This document shows, piece after piece, positions 25,875-35,131 of a stretch of 64,000 nucleotides of DNA. How positions within the stretch are numbered: position 1 is the first letter of the stretch; every line of letters begins with the position of its first letter. The position numbers were made by a program, and so were the translations under genes. The DNA is from Antribacter gilvus. Its GTDB lineage: Bacteria > Actinomycetota > Actinomycetes > Actinomycetales > Cellulomonadaceae. The notes under the pieces were generated by a model. It made no database searches and had not been told where the DNA came from. It saw nothing but the letters and a program-made list of their open reading frames with translations. The stretch covers positions 62,001-126,000 of the forward strand of contig NZ_QXTH01000001.1 of assembly GCF_003946865.1 (NCBI RefSeq), written 5' to 3'.

Positions 25875-26866
25875 TTGATCCACTCCGCGATCTCGAGCGC
25901 CCAGTACGTGAGGATCACGTCCGCGCCCGCCCGCTTGATGCTCGTCACCGACTCCAGGACGGCGCCCTTCCGGTCGATCCAGCCGTTCGCCGCGGCGGCC
26001 TCGATCATGGCGTACTCGCCCGAGACCTGGTAGGCCGCGACCGGCACGTCCGACCGGTCGGCCACCGACCGCAGCACGTCCAGGTACGACCCGGCAGGCT
26101 TCACCATGACCATGTCGGCGCCCTCGGCGAGGTCCAGGTCGGCCTCGCGCAGCCCCTCCCGGCTGTTCGCGGAGTCCATCTGGTACGTGCGCCGGTCGCC
26201 CTTCAGCGTTGAGTCGACCGCCTCACGGAACGGGCCGTAGAACGCGCTCGCGTACTTTGCGCTGTAGGCCAGGATGCTCACGTCGAGGTAGCCCGCGTCG
26301 TCGAGCGCGTCGCGGATCATCGCGACCTGGCCGTCCATCATGCCCGACGGCGCCACGACCTCCGCGCCTGCCCGCGCCTGCGCCACGGCCAGGGAGCCGT
26401 ACCGGTCGAGCGTCGCGTCGTTGTCGACGGTGCCGTCGCTCGCCAGGACGCCGCAGTGGCCGTGGTCGGTGAACTCGTCGAGGCAGGTGTCGGCCATGAT
26501 CACGGGTGTGCGACCGTCGGTGCGGTCCGCGACGGCGTGCCGCGCGATGCGGATCGCCCGCTGGAGGATGCCGTTCTCCGCGTCGCCCTGGGAGCCCGTG
26601 GCGTCGCGTCGTGCGGGGATGCCGAACAGCATGACGCCGCCGATCCCGGCGTCGGCCGCGGCGGCGACGGCCTTGCCGAGCGTCTCTTCGGTGTGCTGCA
26701 CCTGGCCCGGCATGGACGCGATCGGCACGGGCTCGGTGAGGCCCTCCTTGACGAACAGCGGCAGCACCAGGTCGGCCGGGTGCAGCCGGGTCTCCGCCAC
26801 CAGGCGGCGCAGGCCCGGGGTGGCGCGCAGGCGGCGCGGCCGGTAGACGATGCCCGAGGTGCTCAC
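25871..26866 (-). CDS. hemB: Porphobilinogen synthase (5-aminolevulinate dehydratase)
   Basis: 331 residues. The two substrate-binding lysines are visible in [16 protein letters not shown] and [10 protein letters not shown]. The Cys/His metal segment [18 protein letters not shown] carries two Cys, consistent with a metal-site variant. It condenses two 5-aminolevulinates to porphobilinogen. GTG 26866 overlaps the hemD stop (GTGA), with GAAGGAG upstream. Length is standard. Confidence 0.97.
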   Translation of the reverse strand: MSTSGIVYRPRRLRATPGLRRLVAETRLHPADLVLPLFVKEGLTEPVPIASMPGQVQHTEETLGKAVAAAADAGIGGVMLFGIPARRDATGSQGDAENGILQRAIRIARHAVADRTDGRTPVIMADTCLDEFTDHGHCGVLASDGTVDNDATLDRYGSLAVAQARAGAEVVAPSGMMDGQVAMIRDALDDAGYLDVSILAYSAKYASAFYGPFREAVDSTLKGDRRTYQMDSANSREGLREADLDLAEGADMVMVKPAGSYLDVLRSVADRSDVPVAAYQVSGEYAMIEAAAANGWIDRKGAVLESVTSIKRAGADVILTYWALEIAEWIK

Positions 26867-27765
26867 GGGTACTCCTTCGTGGTCGGTGCGGTGCTGGGGG
26901 TGCGTGCGGCGACGCTGCGGCCGGCGACGGCGGTGCGTGCGGCGAGCGTGCTGAGGACGGCGTCCGCGAGGGACTCGTCGGTGGGCTGTGCTGCGGTGGC
27001 GACGACGTCGAGACCCGCCGCGCGGGCGACGCGGGCCGACGGCTCCCCGATCGCCACGACGGCGCGTCCGGGGCCGAGCTGCGCGGCGACCTGCCGGGCG
27101 GCGGACCCGGAGGCGACCACGACCAGGTCGTACGCCTGCCCGACGAAGTCCGCGGGCAGCTCGTGCGCGACCGTGCGGTACGCGGTGACCACGTGGGGCT
27201 CCCAGCCCTTGGCCGCCAGGGCGCGGGGGAGGGAGTCGCCGACGAGGTCGCCGAGGGGAAGCAGGACGGCGCGGGTCGCTTCGGGGACGCCGTCGAACAC
27301 GAGGAGCGCGCCGTCGGTGCTGTCCTCGGGGGCGGGTGGGAAGGTCTCGGCCAGGCCTGCGGCCGTCATGGTCTCCGGAACCAGGTCGGCGCGGAGGCCG
27401 TGCCGGGCGAGCGCCCGCTCCGTCGCCGGGCCGACGGCGGCCCACCGGGTCTCCCCGGGGATCCAGTCGGGGTGCGCGACGGGACCGGCGTCGGCCGGGT
27501 CGGCCTCGACCGGCACCGGCCGCCCGAGGAGCGCGTCGACCGCGTTCACGCTCGTGATGACCACCCACTCGAACCAGCCTGCGGCGAGGAGCTCGCGCGC
27601 GGCCTGGAGCCGACTCGTGTCCTCGACCGGCGCGCGCTCGATCACCGGCGCCGACGTGACCCGGACGCCTGCGGCGCGGAGCCGCTCGACGAGCCCGGCC
27701 GCACGGTCCTCGGTGCGCGCGACGAGGACGGAGGCCTGTCGCACCTCGGGTCGCGAGGTCGTCAC
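26863..27765 (-). CDS. hemD: Uroporphyrinogen-III synthase
   Basis: 300 residues. The family is sequence-diverse, but the bilobed pattern is clear: [65 protein letters not shown], then [20 protein letters not shown] and [31 protein letters not shown]. It closes hydroxymethylbilane with ring-D inversion. Position between hemC and hemB, coupled to both by GTGA overlaps, supports the call. The last 35 residues are an unstructured Ala/Thr tail. Confidence 0.92.
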   Translation of the reverse strand: MTTSRPEVRQASVLVARTEDRAAGLVERLRAAGVRVTSAPVIERAPVEDTSRLQAARELLAAGWFEWVVITSVNAVDALLGRPVPVEADPADAGPVAHPDWIPGETRWAAVGPATERALARHGLRADLVPETMTAAGLAETFPPAPEDSTDGALLVFDGVPEATRAVLLPLGDLVGDSLPRALAAKGWEPHVVTAYRTVAHELPADFVGQAYDLVVVASGSAARQVAAQLGPGRAVVAIGEPSARVARAAGLDVVATAAQPTDESLADAVLSTLAARTAVAGRSVAARTPSTAPTTKEYP

Positions 27766-28880
27766 GCACCCTCCGGGTCGTCGGTCCCGGTCGGGTGGTG
27801 GTTGGCGGGGGCCCCCACCGGGACCGGCGCCCGGAGCAGCGGGGCGAGGCGCTCGGCACCCTCCAGGAGCAGGGCCTCGCCGACACGGACGCCGAGCCTG
27901 CGGGCGACGTCGTCCAGTGCCTCCGGCCCGGCGTCGGGCGAGAGGCCGGCCTTCGAGCGGTGCACGAGCTGCTCCGTGCCGTCCACACGGGCCACCACGG
28001 CGGTGAGCGTCAGCACGCCGCTCTCGGCGACGGCGTGGGCGCCCACGGGCGCGGCGCAGCCGGCCTCGAGGCGGGCGAGGACGGAGCGCTCCGCGAGGAC
28101 CGCGAGCCGCGTGGGCCGGTGGTCGAGCGCCCGGATCGCGAGGGCGAGGGACTCGTCGTACGAGGGGTCGTCCGACGTGATCGACGACGTGCGGACCTCG
28201 ACGGCGAGCGCGCCCTGCCCGGGGGCGGGCGAGACGACGTCGGTCTCGAGCACGTCCGTGACCGCGTCCGTGCGGTCGAGCCGGGCGAGGCCGGCGAACG
28301 CGAGGACCACCGCGTCGAGGTCGGCGTCCGGGCCGAGGGCCCGGCCGAGACGCGTGTCGACGTTGCCGCGGATGTCGACCACCTCGAGGTCCGGGCGGAC
28401 CGCCCGGAGCTGCGCGGCGCGCCGCGGCGAGCCCGTGCCGACCCGCGCCCGGAGGGGCAGCGAGTCGAGGGTCAGACCGTCGCGCGCGCAGAGCACGTCC
28501 CGCGGGTCCTCCCGCTCGGGGCTGACGTAGGTGAGGCCCGGCGCGAGGGCCGTCGGCAGGTCCTTGAGGGAGTGCACGGCGACGTCGCAGCGGCCGTCCA
28601 GCAGCGCGTCGCGGAGGGCGGTGACGAAGACGCCGGTGCCGCCCAGCGTCGCCAGCGACCCGGTCCGCACGTCGCCCTCGGTGCGGATGTGGACCAGCTC
28701 GACCGGACGCCCCGTCAGCTCCTCGAGGCGCCGCGCGACCAGGCCGCTCTGCGTCGTCGCGAGGGCGCTCGCCCGGGTACCCAGGCGGAGCGGGGTGCTC
28801 GCCGCCGGGCGTTCGGCGCGCTGCTCGGCGGTGTTCTGCGGGGTGCCGGGCATGCTGACGGACTCGGGGGTCGGGGTCAC
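27762..28880 (-). CDS. hemC: Hydroxymethylbilane synthase (porphobilinogen deaminase)
   Basis: 372 residues. [52 protein letters not shown], and the dipyrromethane-cofactor Cys in [13 protein letters not shown] are all present. It polymerises four porphobilinogens. The start is uncertain: GTG 28880 adds a 30-residue tail before the fold, and ATG 28853 is an alternative. A purine-rich GGAAGGGGG stretch lies about 12 nt before 28880. The gap to hemY is 62 bp, the only non-overlapping junction of the operon. Confidence 0.95.
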   Translation of the reverse strand: MTPTPESVSMPGTPQNTAEQRAERPAASTPLRLGTRASALATTQSGLVARRLEELTGRPVELVHIRTEGDVRTGSLATLGGTGVFVTALRDALLDGRCDVAVHSLKDLPTALAPGLTYVSPEREDPRDVLCARDGLTLDSLPLRARVGTGSPRRAAQLRAVRPDLEVVDIRGNVDTRLGRALGPDADLDAVVLAFAGLARLDRTDAVTDVLETDVVSPAPGQGALAVEVRTSSITSDDPSYDESLALAIRALDHRPTRLAVLAERSVLARLEAGCAAPVGAHAVAESGVLTLTAVVARVDGTEQLVHRSKAGLSPDAGPEALDDVARRLGVRVGEALLLEGAERLAPLLRAPVPVGAPANHHPTGTDDPEGA

Positions 28881-28942
28881 ATACCCAGTGTCCCCCTTCC
28901 GGCCCGGTGGGACGAAATGAGGAGACGGCCCTGCGGCGGACC

Positions 28943-30520
28943 TCACACCCTCGGCGCGCTGGTCGCGGGGCCAGGGCCTGCCACGGCCGCCGCCGCGTGC
29001 TGCGCGTGAGCCACGATCGCCGCGAGACCCGTGCCCGCCACCCAGCCGCCGGTGACGGCCAGACCCTGCGTGGCGGACACCGCCTCCACGAACGACCGCA
29101 CCTGCGCCCGGTACGCGGGTGTGGGCGGCGGGAGCGAGCCGTCCCACCGCTGGACGAGGTGGTCGCGGACGCGGCCGCGCAGGTCCACGCCGAGGAGCGC
29201 CGACGCGTCGCTCGTGGCCTGCTCGACGGTCGGTTCCGGGGTGGGCTCGCCGATCCGGCCGTAGCTGAGCCGGACCACGTGGACGCCGTCGTGCCCCGCC
29301 GCCTCGCGGACCCGGCGGGCGAGCCAGGGCCACTTCGCCGTCGCGTGGGTGAGGGCCTTCGCGCGGACGGGCGGTTGCCCGAGCGCCGCGTCCGGGGCCA
29401 CGAGCATCCCGGAGCCGCGCGGTGCGGCGTCGAGCTCGGGGGCGTCGAGCAGGAGCGCGACGAGGCGGATGTCGGCGCCGCGGGCGGGTTGCGGGACGGC
29501 GCACCCGCAGCTGGCGCCGGGATCCGCGCACATGGCTTCGGCACTCTGTCGTCGGATCGGCACTTCGAGCTGCCGATCGGACGACAAGGTGCCGATCTGA
29601 TGTGCCGAACCGTGGGGCCCGCCGATCACCTCGGCGAGGCCGGGGACGCCGGCCGTGGCGATCACCAGTCGGGGCGCGCGCAGCACGTTCGTGCCCGCCC
29701 CGCCGTCCGTGCCCTCGCCCGTCCCGCCGTCCGGCCGGGCGCACCGCACGAGCCAGCCCGCGCCGTCGTCGGCCCCCGGCGGGCGGGGCGCGCGCTCCAC
29801 GCCCGTCACCCGCGTGGCGACACGGACGTCCAGGCCGGCGGCCAGCGCGTCCACAAGCCTGTGGAGGCCGCCGTCGATGCCGCGGACCGCGGAGCCCGCC
29901 GGCGCGGCGGCGCGCAGCTCCGCGACCGCGCGGGTCAGGGAGCCGGTGCGGGCGAAGGCGTCGAGAAGGCCGGGGGCGACGGCGTCCACGTCGAGCGACG
30001 ACAGCGGAGCCGAGTGGACCCCCGCTGCCACGGGGCCGACGAGGCGGTCCGTCACCCGGCGCCCGAGCCTGGTCCGGGCCAGCGCCCCCAGGTTCGATGT
30101 GTCGGCGAACCGGCGCGGCAGCACCCGGTCGAGGGCTGCGCGGGCGACGCCCGGCCAGCCGACGGCGCGGCGGACGTCCGCCGCCCAGGGGCGCGACGGG
30201 ATGCCGAGGACGCCCGCCGCAGGGAGCGGGAACGCCCGGCCCGCGGCGAAACCCCAGGCCGGGGCGGGTGCCGGAGCCTGGACGGTCAGCCCGAGCTCCG
30301 AGGCCAGGGCGTCGACCGCCGCGCCCCGGGTGGCGAACGACTCCGCGCCGAGATCGAGCGGGACGTCGGGCAGGGAGGGGAAGGACCCGCCGCGGACCGG
30401 CCCGCCCGGACGGTCGGCCGCCTCCAGGACCACCACGCGGAGACCCAGCCCCGCGAGGGTGTGGGCCGCCACCAGCCCGCCGATCCCCGCGCCGACGACG
30501 ACGGCGTCGACGGAGGTCAC
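28943..30520 (-). CDS. hemY: Coproporphyrinogen III / protoporphyrinogen oxidase, HemY type
   Basis: 525 residues, FAD-dependent amine-oxidase fold. The dinucleotide motif VVVGAGIGGLVAAHTLAGLGLRVVVLEA starts at residue 6, LDLGAESFATRG and the C-terminal VTGGWVAGTGLAAIVAHA FAD motif are intact. Actinobacteria use this enzyme for coproporphyrinogen III in the coproporphyrin-dependent haem route. GTG 30520 overlaps the hemE stop (GTGA). Odd: about residues 308-328 (from GTLSSDRQLEVPIRRQSAEAM) are encoded by a large palindrome (29537-29596), just before the normal ADIRLVALLLD strand, so the protein carries an extra loop. Confidence 0.93.
   Translation of the reverse strand: MTSVDAVVVGAGIGGLVAAHTLAGLGLRVVVLEAADRPGGPVRGGSFPSLPDVPLDLGAESFATRGAAVDALASELGLTVQAPAPAPAWGFAAGRAFPLPAAGVLGIPSRPWAADVRRAVGWPGVARAALDRVLPRRFADTSNLGALARTRLGRRVTDRLVGPVAAGVHSAPLSSLDVDAVAPGLLDAFARTGSLTRAVAELRAAAPAGSAVRGIDGGLHRLVDALAAGLDVRVATRVTGVERAPRPPGADDGAGWLVRCARPDGGTGEGTDGGAGTNVLRAPRLVIATAGVPGLAEVIGGPHGSAHQIGTLSSDRQLEVPIRRQSAEAMCADPGASCGCAVPQPARGADIRLVALLLDAPELDAAPRGSGMLVAPDAALGQPPVRAKALTHATAKWPWLARRVREAAGHDGVHVVRLSYGRIGEPTPEPTVEQATSDASALLGVDLRGRVRDHLVQRWDGSLPPPTPAYRAQVRSFVEAVSATQGLAVTGGWVAGTGLAAIVAHAQHAAAAVAGPGPATSAPRV
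29537..29596. repeat. Palindrome inside hemY (26-bp imperfect arms, 8-nt loop)
   Basis: Arms 29537-29562 and 29571-29596 match at 22 of 26 positions. The central 24 bp closely match the palindrome at 6921-6974. It is read through in frame within hemY. A further outer repeat (TTCGGCAC at 29537-29544 with GTGCCGAA at 29602-29609) suggests alternative folding. Confidence 0.8.
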
Positions 30521-31632
30521 AGCGAGTGGACGAGCTCGACCACGCGTGTCAGCACCGTCGGGTCGGTCTCGGGCGGCACGCCGTGACCGAGGTTGACCAC
30601 GTGCCCGGGGGCGGCGAGCCCGCGGCGCACCACGTCGCGCACGTGCGCCTCGAGGACCGGCCACGGGGCCGCGAGGAGTGCCGGGTCCACGTTGCCCTGC
30701 AGGGGCACCCCCGGCAGCAGTGCGGCGGCCTCGTCGAGCGGGGTCCGGTAGTCGACGCCGACGGCGTGGTCGGTCATCCCGGCGTCGACCAGGACGGACC
30801 GCATCGCGGGGAGGAGGTGCCCGGTACCGGTGCCGAAGTGGATCGCGGGCACGCCGGCGCCCGCGACGTGCCGCAGGGCCCGGGTCGAGGCGCCCGCGAC
30901 GTGCGCCGTGTAGTCGGCGAGAGACAGGGAGCCGGCCCAGGAGTCGAAGAGCTGCACCGCGGACGCGCCCGCCGAGACCTGGGCGCGAAGGAACGCGCCG
31001 GTGAGGTCGGCGGTCCAGTCCACGAGCCGCTGCCACGTCTCCGGGTCGGCGTGCATGAGGGTGCGCGCGGCGAGGTGGTCGCGCGACGGGCGCCCCTCCA
31101 CCAGGTACGCCGCGAGCGTGAAGGGCGCCCCGCCGAACCCGATGAGCGGCGTCACCCACTCGTCGCCGTTCGCCGAGGCGAGCTCGGTGAGGCCGGTCAC
31201 CGTCAGGGCGACGGCCTCGCGGATGGGTTCGAGCGCCTCGTCCGTCAGGGGGCGCGAGACGAGCCGGTCCACGTCGGCGGCAGTCCGGTACGGCTGGTCC
31301 ATCACGGGTCCGACGCCGGGCACGATGTCCACGCCCACTCCGGCAAGGCGGAGGGGAACCACGATGTCGCTGAAGAAGATCGCCGCGTCGACACGGTGCC
31401 GGCGGACGGGCTGGAGGGTGATCTCGGCGGCGAGCGGGGGGCGGAGGCACGAGTCGAGCATCGTGACCCCCTGCCGCACCTCCAGGTACTCGGGGAGGGA
31501 GCGGCCGGCCTGGCGCATGAACCAGACAGGCGTCCGACCAGGCCGTTCACCCCGCAGGGCCTGCACGAGAGGTGCGGCGGAGGTGCGCCCGTCGCTGAGC
31601 GGATGGGCGGTGTCGAGCGTGGTGGACTTCAC
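30517..31632 (-). CDS. hemE: Uroporphyrinogen decarboxylase
   Basis: 371 residues. The substrate-binding signatures PVWFMRQAGRSLPEY and IGFGGAPFTLAAYLVEG are intact, followed by FFSDIVVPL upstream and the terminal LQGNVDPALL and NLGHGVPPETDP. It removes four acetate carboxyls to give coproporphyrinogen III in the cytosol. GTG 31632 is chosen because the family N-terminus (SDGRTSAAPLVQAL) follows within 20 residues and the frame upstream runs through hemA. First gene of the haem operon, divergent from hemA across about 50 bp. Confidence 0.96.
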   Translation of the reverse strand: MKSTTLDTAHPLSDGRTSAAPLVQALRGERPGRTPVWFMRQAGRSLPEYLEVRQGVTMLDSCLRPPLAAEITLQPVRRHRVDAAIFFSDIVVPLRLAGVGVDIVPGVGPVMDQPYRTAADVDRLVSRPLTDEALEPIREAVALTVTGLTELASANGDEWVTPLIGFGGAPFTLAAYLVEGRPSRDHLAARTLMHADPETWQRLVDWTADLTGAFLRAQVSAGASAVQLFDSWAGSLSLADYTAHVAGASTRALRHVAGAGVPAIHFGTGTGHLLPAMRSVLVDAGMTDHAVGVDYRTPLDEAAALLPGVPLQGNVDPALLAAPWPVLEAHVRDVVRRGLAAPGHVVNLGHGVPPETDPTVLTRVVELVHSL

Positions 31633-31681
31633 GCTAACCGATTCTGCCCCTGCACCCCTGACCGCATAAAGTCGGAGCACT
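31633..31681. promoter_or_regulatory. Divergent hemE / hemA promoter region
   Basis: Only 49 bp separate the two start codons. TAAAGT at 31667-31672 is a likely -10 for hemA. A GGAG at 31674-31677 could act as its ribosome site if the transcript is leadered. The two promoters must overlap, so both arms of haem synthesis may be controlled together. Confidence 0.5.
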
Positions 31682-33154
31682 GTGGTTCTCCTCTCCCTCA
31701 CGGCCAGCCATCGCGAGCTGGACCTCGATGCGCTCGAGCGCCTGTCCACGGGTTCTACCTCCGTGGGCCGCGTCGTCGTGGGCTCGTGCGGTCCCGTCCA
31801 GGGCGCCGTGATCATCTCCACGTGCAACCGGTTCGAGCTCTACCTCGACGTGGAGGCCCCCCTCGACGGCGACGGCGTGCGCCATGCGACGCGGCACGTC
31901 GCCCAGCTCGTCGCGGGCGCGTCCGGCGTGGACGACGACACGGCGGCCGCCAGCTTCACCGTCCGCTCCGGCCCGGAGGTCACCGAGCACCTGTTCGCCG
32001 TGGCATCCGGACTGGACTCGATGGTCGTGGGCGAGCGCGAGATCGCGGGCCAGGTGAAGCGCGCGCTCGAGATGGCGCGCGAGCAGGAGACCACCTCGAA
32101 GACTCTGGAGCTCCTCTTCCAGACGGCCTCGCGCACGTCCAAGCGGGTGGGCACCGACACGGAGCTCGGCGCGGCGGGCCGGTCCGTCGTCGCGCTGGCG
32201 CTGGAGCTCGCGGAGGACCAGCTCCCCCCGTGGGGCGCCTCGCGCGCCGTCCTGATCGGCACGGGCTCGTACGCGGGCGCGTCGGTCGCGGCCCTGCGGG
32301 CCCGCGGCTGCGACGACATCCGCGTCTACTCACGCTCCGGCCGCGCCGGGATCTTCGCCGCGTCCCACGGCGTCGAGCCCGTCGACGACCTGGTCGCGGC
32401 GCTCGCGGAGGCCGACCTCGTGGTCAGCTGCAGCGGCGCCCGCGGCCGTGGCCCGGCCCGGACCACGTCGCCCGTCCCCGGACCCCTCGCGGAGGCCGAC
32501 GACGGAGCTCACCTCGGGCGGCCCGGCCGCATCGGCCTGGTGGCCGGCCTGGACGCTCCCGCGGAGGCGAGCCTCGGTCACGTGCTGGACGCCGCCGCGG
32601 TGGTCCGCGCCCGGGAGCGCGCCGCGCAGCGGGCGGGGGACGAGCCCGAGCCGCCGCCGCTGGTCATCCTCGACCTCGCGCTGCACCGCGACGTCGACCC
32701 GCGGGTCGCCGACGTCGAGGGCGTCCTGCTCTACGACCTCGCCACGCTGAAGGCGCACGCGCCCACGGTGGCCCGGGACGTCGTCGGGCACGCTCAGGCG
32801 ATCGTCGACGACGCGGCCCGCACCTTCGAGGACACCCGGCTCGGCCGTGCGGCGGACGCGGCCGTCGTCGCGCTGCTGGACGAGGCCGAGGAGCAGGTGC
32901 GTGCCGAGGTCGAGGCGGCCGTGGGGCGGCTGACCGCCGAGCTCGCGGAACGGGGTGAGGCCGGGCCGCAGGAGTCCGACGTCGACGCCGTCGCGCACGA
33001 CGTCCGGCGGCGGGTGCACGCGCAGCTGCACGACCGGATCGTCGCGGTCCGGGCGGCGGCCCGCGCCCGCGCTCGCGCGTCGGAGGCGGAGGTCGTCGCC
33101 GGTGCCGAGGCCGTCGCGCGGGACGCGGCAGAGGCCCGTGTTATCGAATCGTGA
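31682..33154 (+). CDS. hemA: Glutamyl-tRNA reductase
   Basis: 490 residues. The catalytic Cys48 lies in IISTCNRFELYLD, and ASGLDSMVVGEREIAGQVK and the Rossmann glycine motif (VLIGTGSYAGASVAALRARG) are present. It reduces Glu-tRNA(Glu) to glutamate-1-semialdehyde, the first committed step of haem synthesis. The C-terminal dimerisation helices are unusually Ala/Glu/Arg rich and about 50 residues longer than in many homologues. A Pro/Ala-rich insert (ARGRGPARTTSPVPGPLAEADD) interrupts the NADPH domain after VVSCSGA. Divergent from the hem operon, which encodes the following steps. Confidence 0.95.
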   Translation: MVLLSLTASHRELDLDALERLSTGSTSVGRVVVGSCGPVQGAVIISTCNRFELYLDVEAPLDGDGVRHATRHVAQLVAGASGVDDDTAAASFTVRSGPEVTEHLFAVASGLDSMVVGEREIAGQVKRALEMAREQETTSKTLELLFQTASRTSKRVGTDTELGAAGRSVVALALELAEDQLPPWGASRAVLIGTGSYAGASVAALRARGCDDIRVYSRSGRAGIFAASHGVEPVDDLVAALAEADLVVSCSGARGRGPARTTSPVPGPLAEADDGAHLGRPGRIGLVAGLDAPAEASLGHVLDAAAVVRARERAAQRAGDEPEPPPLVILDLALHRDVDPRVADVEGVLLYDLATLKAHAPTVARDVVGHAQAIVDDAARTFEDTRLGRAADAAVVALLDEAEEQVRAEVEAAVGRLTAELAERGEAGPQESDVDAVAHDVRRRVHAQLHDRIVAVRAAARARARASEAEVVAGAEAVARDAAEARVIES

Positions 33155-33262
33155 TCGCGCTGGGCGATATTTCCTTCTGTAAGCACTATTTCGTGTTTCT
33201 TCTCCGGTAGCGTCGGCGCAACCGACTGTTTGGTGTCCCGGTCAACCGCTGGAGCAGAGCTC

Positions 33263-34072
33263 ATGAAGCACGCAGCAACGAAGCCGCCGTCGCAGAGCGC
33301 CGGAAAGACCCAGGTCGCACGTGTCGTCGCGACCCTCGCCCTCGCGACCGCCGCCACGGCGGTGGCCGGACCGGCGATGGCTCACTCCGACGGCTTCGGC
33401 CACGGTGGCGACCGCGACCGGGATCACGGCGGCGGCAGGTCGCAGCAGCACGACAGGTCTGACCAGCGCGACGGGTCGGACCGGGACCGGTCGGACCGGG
33501 ACCGGTCGGACCGCGAGCGGCGCGGCGGCCGGGTGCAGCAGGCCACGGCCGCGCTCCCGTCGTTCGAGCCGCAGAGCCATCAGCCCGCCGACTACTCGGT
33601 GCCCAGCTTCAAGGACAAGGACTGCGACCGCGGGAACGAGGCGCAGGCGCAGCCCGCCACTCCTGCCGCGACAACGCCTCCGGCGCGGGCCGCGGCACTC
33701 GAGAGCTCGGCGGCGACCACGACGCCGTCGGCTCCTGTCGTGACGGCGGTGCCGGCGACCGCCGGAGCGCCTGTGACGTCCGCGGAGGCGGCCGCGCCTG
33801 CTGAGGCTGCCCCTTCGGAGGCGGTGCCCGCCGAGGCTGTCGAAGCCTCCGGCGCCCAGTTCGTGTCGTCCTCGACCTCGCGGTACGACGCCACGGCCGT
33901 GGCGCAGATCGCCGCGGACGCCGAGGCTGTCCGGACTGCGACCCTCGACGCCCCGATGGCGATGCCGATCACCGGTTCCGAGGCCATGGCGCTCACCGGT
34001 CTCGCCGGCGCGCTGGTGGTCGGTGGTACCGGCTCGCTCGTGATGGCGCGGCGCTCCGCGCTGCAGAACTGA
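33263..34072 (+). CDS. Secreted protein with sortase-like MPITG sorting signal
   Basis: 269 residues. Signal peptide (residues 1-41, cleavage after AMA), then a strongly charged His/Asp/Arg region with tandem DRDRS units (about 70-90), a Pro/Ala/Thr-rich stalk, and a C-terminal MPITG motif followed by a hydrophobic helix (MALTGLAGALVVGGTGSLVMA) and a short basic tail. That is the layout of a cell-wall-anchored protein, although MPITG departs from LPxTG, and no sortase gene is near. ATG 33263 has GGAG 8 nt upstream. Base composition of the preceding 100 bp is unusually AT-rich. No domain recognised. Confidence 0.7.
   Translation: MKHAATKPPSQSAGKTQVARVVATLALATAATAVAGPAMAHSDGFGHGGDRDRDHGGGRSQQHDRSDQRDGSDRDRSDRDRSDRERRGGRVQQATAALPSFEPQSHQPADYSVPSFKDKDCDRGNEAQAQPATPAATTPPARAAALESSAATTTPSAPVVTAVPATAGAPVTSAEAAAPAEAAPSEAVPAEAVEASGAQFVSSSTSRYDATAVAQIAADAEAVRTATLDAPMAMPITGSEAMALTGLAGALVVGGTGSLVMARRSALQN
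33474..33518 (+). repeat. Three tandem 15-bp repeats coding Asp-Arg-rich units
   Basis: The unit GTCGGACCGGGACCG occurs twice perfectly and once with changes, in phase with the reading frame, giving SDRDR-SDRDR-SDRER. Replication slippage would change the copy number without breaking the frame. Confidence 0.75.
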
Positions 34073-34122
34073 CCTGCCCGTCTAGACCTGTGGGAACCTC
34101 TGGGCACGGATAGACTCCACGC

Positions 34123-34947
34123 ATGGTCAAGAACTCCGCGTCCGACTTCGTGCTCCGCCCGTTCGAGGGGCTGCCAGGGGAGACCGACTGGGTGGCGATG
34201 CGCGAGGTCGTACCCTCCGCTACCGCGACTGCTCGCACCACCGCCGAGCACGGCTCTCGCGACGTCACCGTCGTGACGCTCCTGCCCGGGGGCTGGACCG
34301 CGCTGCACCGGACGGACGGCAGCATCCTCCTGGCGGTGCAGGGCATCGTCGGCTCCGGCGACGTGAGCCGGGACCTCGCAGCGGCGCTGCTGGAGGCCAT
34401 CTCCCTGGAGCCCGGCACAGCCGTGGAGCCGGGCGCCCTGCCCGGCGACGGCCCGCGCCTGCAGGACGTGCTCGACCTGTCCGTGCCGTTCGAGATCACC
34501 GTGCACGACGGGTTCGACTACTGGGTCGACCCCTCGACGGAGGTGACTCCCGAGGTGAAGGATTCGCTCGAGGACGCGGCGTCAGGCACGGTCCCCACCG
34601 TCCGGCTCGAGTCGGTGCAGTCGGCGTACTGGTGCCGCATGAGCCGGGAGTTCCTGCGCTGGGCGCGCCCGGAGCCGGAGGAGCAGCTCATCGACGCGCT
34701 CTCCCGTCTGCACGCGAAGCGGGAGTCCGGGATCTCCGGCGGCCGTTTCGTGGGCGCCTTCCGCGCTTCGGGACTGCTCGTCCCCGTGTGGGAGCTGCCG
34801 TCGGGCACCGAGGCCGCCGAGCTCGAGGGGCCCGCCAAGGAGCTGGACGAGCGGCTCACCGCGGCGCTCGCCGTGGACGCGCCGCTGGACGCCAACGAGC
34901 GACGTGCCCGGGCGGGCATCGTGTCCCGCCAGGTCACTCTCCGCTAG
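34123..34947 (+). CDS. DUF5926-family actinobacterial protein
   Basis: 274 residues, soluble, no signal. The N-terminus (DFVLRPFEGLPGETDWVAMREVVPSATATAR) is what I recall for the actinobacteria-specific DUF5926 family, often mislabelled a SecA-related protein. It also contains YWCRMSREFLRWARPEPEEQLIDALSRLHA and a C-terminal helix rich in Leu and Glu. The function is not known. ATG 34123 is probably leaderless: TAGACT at 34111-34116, then 6 nt. It lies upstream of the GT2 gene with a 184-bp gap, so it may be transcribed separately. Confidence 0.78.
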   Translation: MVKNSASDFVLRPFEGLPGETDWVAMREVVPSATATARTTAEHGSRDVTVVTLLPGGWTALHRTDGSILLAVQGIVGSGDVSRDLAAALLEAISLEPGTAVEPGALPGDGPRLQDVLDLSVPFEITVHDGFDYWVDPSTEVTPEVKDSLEDAASGTVPTVRLESVQSAYWCRMSREFLRWARPEPEEQLIDALSRLHAKRESGISGGRFVGAFRASGLLVPVWELPSGTEAAELEGPAKELDERLTAALAVDAPLDANERRARAGIVSRQVTLR

Positions 34948-35131
34948 GCCGAGGTCCGGGGTTTCCGTGGCAGGAACATGCCGGTTCACGACAAGTTGCC
35001 CGCTTCAGGCTCCACGTCTTCACGGCAACTCCGCAACCAAGGGAGTAGGATTTCGCGGGTAATCCTTTGCTTAGTGAGAGAGTAAGGGCCACCGACGATC
35101 ACCACCCATCGACCCACCAGGCAGGACAGGT
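34948..35131. other. Intergenic leader of the GT2 gene
   Basis: 184 bp with lower GC than the surroundings. TAGGAT at 35046-35051 is a possible -10, leaving a leader of about 75 nt. No riboswitch consensus or long hairpin is seen. Confidence 0.35.

Noticed and set aside
35046-35131. Leader of the GT2 gene considered as a riboswitch (cyclic-di-AMP type)
   Set aside because: No match to conserved core segments and no clear multi-stem fold by eye.
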